Shown here piece after piece: positions 52,217-63,806 of a DNA stretch of 64,000 nucleotides. Origin of the DNA: Mesaphorura yosii (lineage: Eukaryota; Arthropoda; Collembola; Poduromorpha; Tullbergiidae); assembly GCA_009869945.1 (NCBI GenBank), contig WIXG01000007.1:248001-312000 (forward strand), written 5' to 3'. How positions within the stretch are numbered: the stretch's first letter is position 1; each line of letters starts with the position of its first letter. The notes under the pieces were generated by a model. That model ran no database searches and was not told the DNA's origin. It was given only the letters and a program-made list of their open reading frames with translations. The translations under genes were made by a program, and so were the position numbers.

Positions 52217-54031
52217 ATGAACACCACTGCACTGGATTCAGAACGTAATCTTCGCAATACTTTGGGCTCACTCGGTCCGACCAAATATTCTAAGTCACAC
52301 TTTGGAGGAGACAAACCAAATAGTTTGAAAATGGCAGAGTGGGATTGGCAATCGCTACCTACAAGCGCAAATACAACTGTCTACCGATTTGGAAACTCAT
52401 CTTTCAGATTTCAAACAAAATTCGTCCTACTGGTCGTTATAATTTTTGTGTTATGTCTGATCTACGCAGCGATGCCATCGTTCAGTAATAAAGGTGAGTT
52501 CGCAGATTGTTGAGATAGAACCTACTTGACAGGAGCCCTAAACTTGTGTGACTGCGTTTTCAGAAATGTCGTTGAATAGCCTTCGTTCCAGAGACATTGG
52601 TGGCAAACGGGCTTCCTTGATATTTGGAAGTATCAGCAATAGCAACAACTTAAACAGTGATGGAAGCTCATTTAGCCCTAGTCAAGATTTAGTTAGCCCT
52701 AATGTCATTAATAGCTTACTTGGATCATCATCATCAACTACAATGAAGTATCCCCTTTCGTCTCCTGTTCAAACGGAAAAGGGTCTCAAATATAGAATAG
52801 GAATAATATCAGATTTAGATACTGATTCCAAAACGCCATCACAATCCAAATGGATATCGTACTTAAGAAGAGGGAGTTTGTACTTGCAATTCAATAAGTT
52901 GGAGCCGCATAAATCCCAGGTTGGTTTCGTTAACGCAGTGGTCAACATGCAGACGCTTATGGCTAATACTTTGAATGTTGATTTAGGTTTCCGTAGAATG
53001 GGATGGATCTGAACCTCTTGTTATAAAATCTGGATTAAACCAAGATGGCCGTGGGATGGAACTGTCGGAACTGTTTGTGTTTAATGGCAAACTATATTCC
53101 TGTGATGACAGAACCGGAATTATTTATCAGTTGTATGAAGGAGAAAATGAGGAAGTTGAGCCTGTTCCATGGGTCATTCTTGCGGATGGGAATGGAACTA
53201 TGGCTAAAGGTAAGCTTCGAACTTAGCTTCAGAAGAAATTTCACGAGTTTAGGTGTAAATAAATTTGAACTCTTATTCAAGGTTTTAAGTGTGAGTGGGC
53301 TTGTGTTAAGCATGGCTACCTGTGGGTGGGGGGGCTAGGTGAGTGATTCCACTGCAGGAACTTCTGATTCCATACATTTCGATAATCACTTAAATATAAA
53401 TTTCAACGTTTCGCTTGTCAACAGGGAAAGAATGGACCACAAATACCGGAGAAGTAATTAATCACAGTCCTCAATTTGTGAAGCACATTTCTGCGGCTGG
53501 CGAAGTGGTGCATATGGACTGGAGAGGCAGATACAATAAATTGGCACATGCTATGAACATTTACTTTCCCGGTACGCGTACGTGCGTATACTGCGCACAT
53601 ACAATGTCATAATTTCAATAAGTTCTTCAATTGACTCATGTGTTCTTCTATGAATTTTAGGTTACGTAATACACGAATCTGCTGGTTGGAGTGACAAATT
53701 AAAGAAGTGGATGTTTTTGCCTCGAAGAGCAAGCACGGAGCAATACGATGATAAGACTGATGAAAAGAAAGGAACTAACGTAATGTTATTCGTGGATGAA
53801 AGTTTCGAAAATGTGGAAGTGAAGCATGTTGGCGAAGTGAATCCCACTCATGGATTTTCTAGCTTCAAGTGGATTCCAGGCACCGACGATCAGTTGGTGG
53901 TTGCACTCAAGTCCGAGGAGGTTGAAGGAAAGACAGCAACATATCTGATGGTATTTGATATCAAGGGCAACGTCTTAATACCGGAAACCAAAGTTGGCGA
54001 GCATAAATACGAAGGCATCGAATTTTTATGA
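52217..54031 (+). CDS. CANT1: Soluble calcium-activated nucleotidase 1 (apyrase family), six exons
   Basis: Exons 52217-52493, 52564-52919, 52987-53209, 53282-53338, 53425-53571 and 53661-54031 join at matching phases to 1431 nt (476 residues). The enzyme hydrolyses nucleoside di- and triphosphates (UDP and GDP preferred in animals) with calcium, in the ER/Golgi lumen or outside the cell. Residues about 69-86 form a single hydrophobic anchor preceded by RFQTK, giving a type II membrane protein. A Ser/Asn-rich stem follows. The catalytic five-bladed propeller starts at YPLSSPV and [13 protein letters not shown]. Conserved blocks then come in order: [74 protein letters not shown] and KYEGIEF. 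The length is close to vertebrate CANT1 plus a longer stem. The second donor (CAG|GTTGGT) is weak but is required by phase and homology. The gene is convergent with the TEFM-like gene. Confidence 0.93.
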
Positions 54032-54205
54032 AAATAAAGCGAATGCTAAATTTTATAAGCTAGGTAATTTTTTTTATAGCTGCTCATTAGCAGATTCAGA
54101 TTGAAATGTGATATTAGTTCAATTACTGCTTTAATTTAATTCATTTTAGCACGGACTGCTATTTTATTGCTTGTCAACCGAAATGTTCCATTTGCTCAAC
54201 CGGTC

Positions 54206-54211
54206 AATAAA
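54206..54211 (+). terminator. Polyadenylation signal of CANT1
   Basis: AATAAA (CGGTCAATAAAATATT) lies about 175 nt after the stop. An earlier AATAAA sits at 54033-54038, two bases past the stop, and would leave almost no 3' UTR, so the later one is preferred. Confidence 0.5.
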
Positions 54212-54257
54212 ATATTACGCTCGTGAACCATCCAATATTTCCAACAGCCGAACTGCT

Positions 54258-54263
54258 TTTATT
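54258..54263 (-). terminator. Possible polyadenylation signal of the TEFM-like gene
   Basis: AATAAA on the minus strand starts three bases past the stop codon. Cleavage would then fall near 54230-54243, right where the opposing CANT1 transcript should end. Another minus-strand AATAAA lies at 54163-54168. Confidence 0.4.
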
Positions 54264-54266
54264 TTC

Positions 54267-55479
54267 TCACGATGTCAATTCTTTTTTACTACCATTATTT
54301 TCATTCCCACTACCCAATAATCTATCCAAATCAAACCTATCGTACTGTTTTGTTATGATCCAATATCCTAAATTCAGTAAAAATACATTTGACAAGTACT
54401 CTTTGGTTTCAGCATCAGAGGACTGGTAAAAAGTTCTTAGAGCGTCGTCGATTCTTAAATTGTCTTCAGTTTGCATGAGATCCTGCACCACAAATTGTCC
54501 AGAAACCTTTTCCCTTCCTGTAGAATATCAAAATGAAAAGGTTGACTTTGACTGAGCGTACCAACCAGTCGCCAATTGAAGCTCACCGACAAAAGTGTTG
54601 AATATTCTCGCTAAGGCGTTGGATTTAATGGATACAAGTGCCGGCGAGTTAACTTGTGAGGCGAGGTTCCCGATGAACATGGCACGAGCCTGTGTTACCT
54701 CCAAGCAAAGGTTGGTGACATGCTGATTTCGAAGCTGGTTCGGATACTCTTCAGTTACACACACATGACTGGCTGGAACTTCTTTGACTAAAGTCTTGAC
54801 CTGTGCGATCAAAAACCGGAATGTACTGTGATTGTATTGTGACAACTACAAGTTCGCACTGCAGCTCGCTCAGCATAGCATGAAATTCAACGTGACTAAC
54901 CTCATTTAATATTCGTAGGAAATGCATTTTGGACTTCAAATTAAAAATCTTAAGCTCAAGCATTTCCAGCTTCAGATTCGGGAACGCCTGGTCACTTTTG
55001 TCAGGATTTGTTCTGTTCAATAAGCAGAAAGCAAACCTGTTTCCAGCTATATTTACACTTAACACTGTTGAGAATTTCTTGATTTGCTCCTGCGAAATTA
55101 CTGGCGTCATTGGTCGAGCAACTCTCTTCAGTTTAGCTGGCTTTTTCTCATCGCTTGGCGTTTTATCATCATCGTCAGCTGTCGGAGAATCCGGCTCGCT
55201 TCCACTCCGTGATTTTGACTTTCGACGGCTCTCTTCCGCGTCGATAGGCAGTGGGTTAGCTTGTTGTGAGTAAAATCTAACGGTGGACCACTAAGATAAC
55301 AGCGAAAAATTAAAAAAATTATCACAGACACTTCGCTTCAGTAAAATTTGACGTGGTCCTTATCTGCTTACCTTCATTACACGCCCAAGCCTGAGGGTTG
55401 CGCAGTTGGAACATGACCCGTTTCGCGTAGCCAAAGCTAAAGTGCTCGACCTTGCAAGCAACTTCGCGAAGACTTCCAT
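54267..55479 (-). CDS. TEFM: Mitochondrial transcription elongation factor-like protein (TEFM), four exons
   Basis: Exons 55479-55372, 55290-54901, 54845-54566 and 54517-54267 join at consistent phases to 1029 nt (342 residues; human TEFM is about 360). The first 45 residues look like a mitochondrial presequence: MEVFAKLLARSS, no acidic residue after E2, and a processing-type VRFYSQ at about 40-45. A charged Ser/Asp/Lys linker follows. From about residue 95 the pattern matches the RNase H-like (resolvase-type, inactive) fold of TEFM: the strand STVLSVNIAGNRFAFCLL, then VKEVPASHVCVTEEYP, a helix through TNLCLEVTQARAMFIG, then GELQLATGREKVSGQFVVQDLM and EYLSNVFLLNLGYW. Known TEFM binds mitochondrial RNA polymerase and raises processivity. 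I do not see the helix-hairpin-helix pair found in vertebrate TEFM. The assignment rests on fold order and scattered identity, so it is probable, not certain. Confidence 0.62.
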
Positions 55480-56871
55480 TCAGGCTCTTGATAGTGATTA
55501 GCCTATCTTGCACATTACTAAACTTAACCGAAAATCTTCAACTTTAACTTAAAAAAAGTAAGTCAAAATCACACCCGTCTCACCTGTAAGCACATCCACG
55601 GAGTTTGAATCAGTTGCCGCTTGACATGCGAGATTTGAGACGCTGCTGAAGCGAGCTTGTGGTGGAACAAAGTCAGAACTCCGAATTTTGTCATTCACGC
55701 ATATATCGCAATTTTTCATTTTGACGCTGCTAATCTGCTGTGTGGGACTTCTAAAATTATTGAGCAAACGAATGGCTTGTTATTGCAAATCATATCTTCG
55801 GTCTTCTTCCAGTCCATATTCTATCGGCAGTCGATGACCGAGCTCCAGGTTCATATTCTATTCCAGACTCCAGATGCAAGATCTGGACCCTCACCGTAAA
55901 TATCACTACTGAAGTCCAAAGTACATTTGGCTCGCATCACGCGAAGTTGTTCTCCTTGTGGTTTTTCCAAACAGATTAACTCATGAACTAGAAAATGTGC
56001 TGAGATGATAACGTCTCTGTTCATGATTCTAATCCGTTGTATTCTCAGATGACATTGTATAGATAGGATAGTCTCAGCAAAATTCATGAACTGTGCACTG
56101 AATTTGGAATCTTTTTCTGAATGATCTTTCCAGTTCAAGAAGATTACGAAGACCGAGGGCATTACAAGCCGATTGTAGTTCTAATCTCCGTTTGTAAGTT
56201 CAGCCCGCCTTGTAGTAAGCCATATTCTTATCTTTTTGCAAATAAAGATTTAGTGAAGAGAATTTTAGTCACGTCTGCCAAAAATGACAAATGGGTCATC
56301 CATAAGAATGTCCTCAACTTGTGATTGACACCACGGGCAAACCATGCCGCTTGCAAGTTCTGTGAACTTTTGATCCATATCCTGTCTAGACCTTCCAGAC
56401 TGTTCCAGACCACCCTACACCCAAGTCCAACCCAACCCCACCCCACGCGGTAAACAGTAAACATTTTCGAATCTTGAATTTATGACGTGACGGATATCGA
56501 ATCTCGACAATGATAAACAACAATTTGTACTCTACTTATGCGTTGATGCACTAGAGATTATCATTCTAATTAAATGTTGCATTTGGCATTTCATTCATGA
56601 CTCACTCACGAGACATGACCATACAGTCAACAAAGTTGGAGCATGTGATTGAACTCGATTGGGCAATAAATCCCTTCCAACAGGATCCAGATGCTCCCAT
56701 CGTATACAGTTTAGAGTATCTTGCCCGGGAGGAACTTGGAATTTAGATTTGATTACCTGCCGTCGATGTATCTGAAAGAGTGTATTCAACTTCAAATCCT
56801 GTGTCCTGCAGATACTTATTAAAACAGATTAAAAACCTACCGTAAAAGTACACGCGATCAGTCTGGAACAT
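55322..56871 (-). CDS. Unrecognised multi-exon gene upstream of TEFM, structure partly resolved
   Basis: The start is an ATG at 56871, preceded in frame by TAA. Exon 1 (56871-56757) reads MFQTDRVYFYGRFL...GFEVEYTLSDTSTAG. A 22-nt GT...AG stretch (56756-56735) follows. Exon 2 (56734-56610) reads VPPGQDTLNCIRWEHLDP...LLTVWSCL and ends at a GTGAGT donor. Exon 3 (56414-56273) contains ELASGMVCPWCQSQVED with a CPWC cysteine pair. All phases agree. Exon 4 starts at 56180 (LQSACNALGLRNLLELE), but its end is unclear. Further protein-like frames on the same strand lie at about 56030-55904, 55757-55585 and 55525-55322. Alternating hydrophobic stretches such as DRLITIKSL and CKVEHFSFGYAKRVMF suggest a beta-barrel, perhaps an OB fold, but this is speculation. 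I recognise no family. Exons 1-3 are fairly convincing; the rest is tentative. Confidence 0.42.
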
Positions 56872-56899
56872 TTAATTACACAAGAGTTTAAAGTTTAAG

Positions 56900-59800
56900 T
56901 CTCTACGTGTTTTTCGCCTTTCATAAAGCGTGCATATTATTGGAATGACGCATTCGACATTGGCATTGGCAGTTGACCGCCTCCTAACTTGGTGCCGTGC
57001 CACGTTACGCAATTAACATGCACAGAAATATAACTACAACTTTAAAGCCTGTCCTGCAAAGTGTGGGAATCGTTTTCAAGTTCAGGTTCAGGTAAGAATG
57101 AATATTAAAATCGCATTTGTAATGTAATGAATGTACGTCAAAAGTCAAAAGCTATACCCCACGCGCGACCTTTGCTTTCTTAACGTAGGTCATTAAAAGT
57201 CGATTTAGTTAATTTAGTGTGAATCACGGCGCATTTCAGTTAACTGAAATCCTAGCGGGCAGGTCGAGTCGACTTATCAGCTTTTGATATCATAAATCAT
57301 AATCATTACTAGCTGCAATGATGAAGAAAATGCAGAATGCAGATGAAATGTAGCGGCAGCAGGAAAAGCGAACATTTTCTTTCTCAGGACGGAGACGTGT
57401 TATAAAATAAGAGAGGCCTAATGAGCTGTAACCATGAAACACTTTCCGCCAAATTGGCGAGGTCACTTCTTTTCCTAGTCTGAGTTTTAAGCCTATGCCG
57501 TGCCTTGCCTAAACTCAAGCTATTAGCCAAGTCAGGCAGAGCAGCCTCGGTCTCGGAATTTGATCGATACTTTGTGCCCATAAAAAGAAACATTTTCAAG
57601 GTGAAGTTCCAGCACACTGCATACGGCATGTGTCAAGCATAAAACTGTGCACTGTGGCCCTTACCACGTGCGGTAAATGGAAACGGGAAAGCGTCAAATG
57701 CCAAAAATAGATTCAAATACGGGCATTTCGCATTTCGGGTCTGCAGTGGCTCACGGCTCTACAACCATTCCAGGCATTTAGCTATTGTGGAGACTTTCCG
57801 TCAGTTATTTGAATAACGCTGCTGGAATCCACGGGTCAGACTCACAGCGAGGCGGACTCGTCTGCACGAGCTTCTTGTATGTACATGGGCTACTGAAAGT
57901 CAATGCCAAAGCCAAAGAAAGACGGGAGCTCCAATGCAAAGTCAGTCGGTTTAGTCTTCAGTGCAGTGCAGCGCAGCGTTCGTTCAGTTCGTTGTCGTCA
58001 TTCATTTATAATTAGTCAAACTGCTGGCTGGCATCTCGCCTGCTCCCTGCTGTCTGACCCGTCGAGGTGTAGTGATTGCTATGTACCTGTGACGTGTGGT
58101 GCTCCTGCTGCCTCTAATAACGTGCAATTAAAATTTACAAGTGGCGATTTCTGGTTCTGGTTACGTTAATAATTGTTACGTTACTGTCGTCGTTCAGTTC
58201 AGCGGTTCCTGACTTGATTTGGTCTATTCGATTCAAAGAGCAGACGCTGATTTTGAGGAAATGGAAATAAGGCAAGTGTCATTGCATTGCATACACCATA
58301 CTGATCATACATGAGGTTCTAGACAAGCAATAAGTTGAATTCTCTGAATTGTTAATTCGGTCGGTTTCTACCGCATTAAATATAAATTCTATCACACCAA
58401 TGATTTGATAATCTTAGTTGTACCGCATTTACGTGAACTCTTACACAATGCACAATGCGTACGCAATGCATCATACAGCAGCAAGACCACAAGTTTCGAT
58501 TCATCCAAAAATTCCGGCAAAATATTCCACAAATCGCTTGTACAGTCATACACGAATGTTGCATGAGAACTCTTGGAAGGAGCATTGCTCTAATCCTTAT
58601 TTATGCGTTTTCAATTATCAACGAGGAACAGACAGACTGACACTGCATGACCTTTTCCAGAACGAAAATAAGTTGCAATTCCCATCTCATCTTTCGTACT
58701 TATATGATTGGGCATGACCAAGTGTGTTAACTGTGCGAATTTTTTAATATGTTGAAGCTAACATTTTATTTACACTCACAGTAGCTAGCCCATTGAGCGT
58801 TTATATTAAACCACGGATTTGTAGTATTTGTGGGCCAGTCTAAACATCGTATCATGAGACTCTGCATCTTGAAGTTACGACATGCGATATATGCAATCCG
58901 CAAAGGATGCGGGAGTCATGCTCGAGATGAGATCGTGCGGATGGCTGTGGCAGCCTCACAATGAACAAATACAATAGAGAATTGCCATTGCGCAAAAAGT
59001 TATTTGCAAGGTTTTCGCGTGTGCCAAACGCACACGTATATATCCTGTCATGCAGGCCTTCGTATACTTTCTTTGGATGCATTAGCATACGAGAGGAGGA
59101 AAAGATACAAGTAAAATCTTTGTGAGATTCGTTTCATAGCAAGTAACATATAAAGCCATTACAGATGCGGGTGCTGTAAACGAGTAGTCAGTCAGGATTC
59201 AGGAAGCTGAAGTTACAGTCTTTGTGGCAGTCGCAGCTCGCCATCATAGGTGCAGTGAAAGTAGTTCAATTCAAAATTCAAGTCTGACTAGTTTTGTATT
59301 TTGTTTGAATTTTTGAGCACGTTGACTGAATTTAACGTAAAGTTTGTTATCACTCAATTTTTGTGAGTGCATTGCATTGTTGAACTTTGCTTCGAGTTTC
59401 GGCTACTGTGAACTGTGAGAAGAGTCTATCGTGTGCTAATTGCTGCAATTAACTGAGCAGAAGGTGGTTAGTCTGGGAATTTGTACGAGCATGGTTTTTC
59501 TAAACATGCACTTGAACTGGTGCTGAAATCCAAGCAGGGCAGGTTGGCAGCTAATAATGGTAAGCGTAATTAATGATTAATTGCACCTGTACTTACCATA
59601 ACGTAAACGTACACAGAACAATTAGGATGCAAATGCCACGTACTACACGATGATATAAACAAATGCGCAAGGCTAGGCAGTGGGTACAAACGTGAGTATT
59701 GGTCGGGCTCTCTGGTTAAATCAAATCCAAGTGCTGGTATAATTATAGACCATCAACTGCGTGTAGTATAGCAACACTTTTAGCTAATGCGAGCCCCATG

Positions 59801-60190
59801 AATGATGACGCGATGAACTATTTGAATAAGTTATGCAGCGCAGCCGTATTTGCCTCGTAGTAGACGTGACGGTGAAATGGATAATGCGATCCGTTGCAGA
59901 CTCGAATCAGACTCCAACAAGTTGCGCTGCGCTACATAGTGTGAGAATTTCTGAATCTGGCTCCGATAATTATATTAACGGATCTTTTTCAATTCAGGTT
60001 AGGCTTCATCCACTTCATCGAGCCGAACTGACGACCGAACAAGGAGCAAGTCCAACATAATATTTGTTCCTCCACTTTACTTAACGAAATTCTGTGGGCA
60101 GCACTGGCAAAATAGACTGGCCTGACGCGCATTTCGCATTTGGTTCGAGTTGGCATTTCTTCGTAATTGTTGACCTTCCTTCAAGCGTCC
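56900..60190. other. Intergenic region between the unrecognised minus gene and FEM1 (divergent promoters)
   Basis: The flanking genes point away from each other, so both promoters should lie here, possibly with 5' untranslated exons. Open frames in the interval are short and featureless. GTGCA/GCGCA pentamer units occur near 57961-57980. I found no RNA gene or mobile element. Confidence 0.45.
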
Positions 60191-60196
60191 GCCAAA

Positions 60197-63100
60197 ATGT
60201 TCAAGACTATGTGGCCATTGAGTAAATCTCCATCAAATCAGTCATCAAGTGGGAACGGACCAAGAACTAAAGAATGCCTGAGCACTGATCTTCATATGGA
60301 AGTCCGACAAGCCGCGCCTGGAGCACGACTCAGCTACATACTTCGATCAAATCTGGAAAGATTGGAGAAATCAGAGAGACAAGAAATTGTATCTGTTGTC
60401 AGCAAGGCGGATGGGTGTGCACCTTTATTCATAGCTTGCAAGAAGGGGAACTTGGAGATCGTGGAATACCTGATTGAAACATGTGGTGCGGATGTGGAAC
60501 AAAAAGGAACCTACGAAGTGATTGATGATAAAACCTCACATTTCGTTTCACCGCTCTGGTGTGCAAGCGTTGTGGGAAGAGTAAACATTGTGAAATGCCT
60601 CATAAGGTAAGCATTTACATTTGGCATTTGAAGGCACGAGGAGGAAATTGTTGATCATATACTTATGCAACTTGATATTGAATATCTTTCGTTTGTAGGC
60701 ACGGAGCAAATGTAAACAGCGTAAGTGATACTGGATCAACACCGGTTCGATCAGCCTGCTTCATGACCCATCTGGAGATCGTGCAGTTTCTTGTTGAGCA
60801 GGCGGGTGCGGATATCCAGCTTCCAAATTTCAATGGTGAGTCCGTATTTGCAGACCGGAATCTACCCATGTAAACCTTGACATTACATTGGCATTCGACT
60901 TTCCATGAAGCATTGCTTTAAGTAACGTAAGCGGAAATCAATAAATTCGTCGCACACGGTAGACCAAACTCATGTTACATTATTCATGCTTCACTTTGCG
61001 TTTGATGAATCAGGAACTCCTTAATCTTCGCATCGCATTAGTACTCCACGTGAGTGCGATGTAAGTTTCCCAATGATGATGCTAACAAGGCAATAGGCAA
61101 GGTCACGAAATGGCTATGAATTAGACAGAACAGGAACTGCACAGAACTACAGAAACGATCGATACCCGTCGATTCTAATTGTCCTCTTTTAGTTTCACCT
61201 TGCCCTACTCCTCGTGTACTTTCAACTTCCACTTGCTCTCTTGGGAGTACGCAAAAAATGAGATTGACCTTAGCGTGCTACGGTTGCTCGTATAATTTTG
61301 AGGTATTCAGCGGTCAGCGGCTCCACAATCAATACATGCCTCATGTTGGTACTCTACAGTTCTCAATACTTAAGAGTATTTTCTTCGGGGCTGAAATAAA
61401 AGTTCATGCTATACAATTACATGATTCTTGGAAATGAGTTCTTAGAATTGAGATCTTAGTATGACCACAACCCATCAGAATAAAGTTAGGATTTAAAATT
61501 AGTGGTCACAGTGGCCAGCCATCTAAACATTCAAAATTCAACTTGTTTCTGTTTACAGGCGGTACCTGTTTAATCAATTCTGTTCAAAGTTCGACGTTGT
61601 GCGAGGTAAGATTCCGTAAGATATTTTAATAATCGCAATCGTGTTTTTACTAATTCAGTTTGAACTTTTTTGCAGTACTTGCTGAACAAAGGTGCAAATG
61701 TCAACTCACAAGATATCCAGCTGAAGACTGCCATTCATTATGCCATACAAGAACATCGATTCGAAACTACTAAATTGCTACTTGCGAATGGGGCAGATCC
61801 GTTTTTGAAGAACAGATATGGTGACGATTCACTCCAAACTTCCTGCTTGAAAGGAGCAACTCTCATTTTTCAGTACCTTCTCGACACTGTACCTGGTTAC
61901 TCATTGGAACGACAAGCTGAAATGCATGAGCTAATGGGTTCTACTTTCCTGGATGAGCATCGTAAGTACAACGAGATAAAGGAACTCACATGTCACATCG
62001 TACTAAGGACTAAGTGAAAAGGTTAAAATTCCCTTTTCCTTAGATGATATTCAAATGGCTCTTTTGTTTTGGCGGAAGTCAATTGATCTGAGATATGATA
62101 GACAAGGAAGAGAAGTTATTCCAAAGCCGCAGCTTAGCTATACGCCAATACATTCGCGAATTGTGGACAATGAAGGTATGTAAAGCAATTACATAGTTTC
62201 CATTCAAATCGTTGAAATTGCTAATTGATGACTTTTTTGGTACAAAGGAAATGAAGTTACGGTCCGCGAGTTCAGAACACATTCAGATTTGGAAGCAATT
62301 GCCACGGATTTGGATCAGCTAAGAATAAACAGTCTTTTAATTGCGGAAAGAGTACTTGGAATTAGTCACAAAGATTTAATTTTTCGAATCATGTAAGCAA
62401 CTAAGCAATCGCCGAAATTCACTCTGGGGTTTGATGAGTATTCGTAATTGTATTTGGAAAACATCAGGTACCGCGGGGCAGCCTATGCCGATTCAAGTAA
62501 ATATCTTCTTTGCATTCGCTTGTGGAGATACGCTCTTCAACTTCGCATTGAGAAGGATTCAATACTTTATGGAGACACCTGTTTCACTGCTCTTGCTCTG
62601 GTAAATCGCAATTTGTCACCAATACGCAATAGGATACACAAACAACACGCAATCTTTAACTTTTTTTTATCATTTCTCTAAACAGATCAGACTCTACTTA
62701 GATCTTGATCGAAGCAGTTCAGATGCTGAGTACAACGAAAGGGAAATGGGAGAAAATCCACTGACTATCGATGATCTAATGGCCACGCTCACTCTTCTCA
62801 TTGAACAGCTACCAAGTGCTGCCAAACTTGTAAGAGTACGACCTGTTTTCAAACGTCAGCAGGAAAGCTTCGACAGGTAAACAATTTGCAGCAGGTAATT
62901 TGTGGAAGTGCGATGTGGAACTAAAATTAATTTGTTCTGTTCAATGATTAGATGTCTCAGATGCTGCACACATCTTCTATATTTATTGTTGAAAACACCC
63001 AATAAAACTCCTCAGCAATTTTATCAGCTTAAAAAAGTAAGCATTTAACTATTTCACAATTGCATCTAATAAGTACGTGCAACGTACTGTCTTTTTTGTA

Positions 63101-63806
63101 GATCATACAGCAGCTTGTTCAGTACAACGTTAGAATGTGCTACAATGGCGATTCGCTTCTTCATATGGCAGTTAGTAAAAATAATGTGATTCGCAGTCAT
63201 TTCTTCGTGGACGAGCATCAGGTATGTCATTTAAACTCGTGGTAAGGTTTGTTTCTTTCGATTCGCCTAACCCTTCTTAATTTTGTTTTGCCCTGCTTTT
63301 AGGTTGCCGTATTTCCGAGTTTCGAAGTCACAAAGTTTCTTATTGATTGCGGCGCTGACGTAAATGCAATAAATGATTCACACGCAACTCCACTGCATCA
63401 TGTAACCTCTACCGACAATTTCAATCCACAGGTAAATTATCAATTGCGACCCGAACCATTCCACGTCCTAAATTTTTAATATATGCCTATCCTACGTGCC
63501 GCTTTCCAGGTGGTCGAGCTGCTGCTTCAAGAAGGTGCGCATGTCGACCAACTGGACGTGAATAACCAAAGTCCAATGAATGTGTTGCTGCAAAAACCAA
63601 ACTTCAACTTCGACTCATTGAATCACATTGGATTGAAATGCCTGTGTGCACGTGCCATCGGCGTGAATCAAATTGTTTACACTTCACAAGATCTCCCACG
63701 AGAGCTGGAAATTTTCGTGGAACGTCATCGACCCAAAAGCCGAGCAGACGATTCGGGTAGCTCTAGCTCAAAGCATAAATCCGGTCGAAGCGTCAAAGCT
63801 TTGTAA
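60197..63806 (+). CDS. FEM1: FEM1 (A/C-like) ankyrin-repeat substrate receptor of CUL2 ubiquitin ligase, twelve exons
   Basis: Exons 60197-60606, 60699-60835, 61559-61605, 61676-61961, 62044-62175, 62248-62392, 62468-62600, 62686-62876, 62952-63036, 63102-63221, 63303-63431 and 63510-63806 give 2112 nt (703 residues) with all phases matching. FEM1 proteins recruit targets, often through C-terminal degrons, to CUL2-Elongin ligases. N-terminal ankyrin repeats include CAPLFIACKKGNLEIVEYL, HGANVNS, TPVRSACF, YLLNKGANVNSQD and LLLANGADPFLKN. The family-specific middle follows: ELMGSTFLDEH, IAERVLGISHKD, YRGAAYADSSKY, LWRYALQLR and TIDDLMATLTLLIEQ; the last is nearer FEM1A/C than FEM1B. Two ankyrin repeats (FLIDCGADVNAINDSHATPLH; LLLQEGAHVDQLD) and a VHL-box-like LKCLCARAI lie near the C-terminus. 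About 45 extra polar residues precede the first repeat, and a Ser/Lys tail follows the usual end. The start is the first ATG after an in-frame stop (CAAAATG context). Confidence 0.92.

Noticed and set aside
52920-53012. Unspliced continuation of CANT1 exon 2 to the stop near 53012
   Set aside because: Splicing 52919 to 52987 restores the family sequence (VSVEWDG...RGMELSELF), so the continuation is intron.
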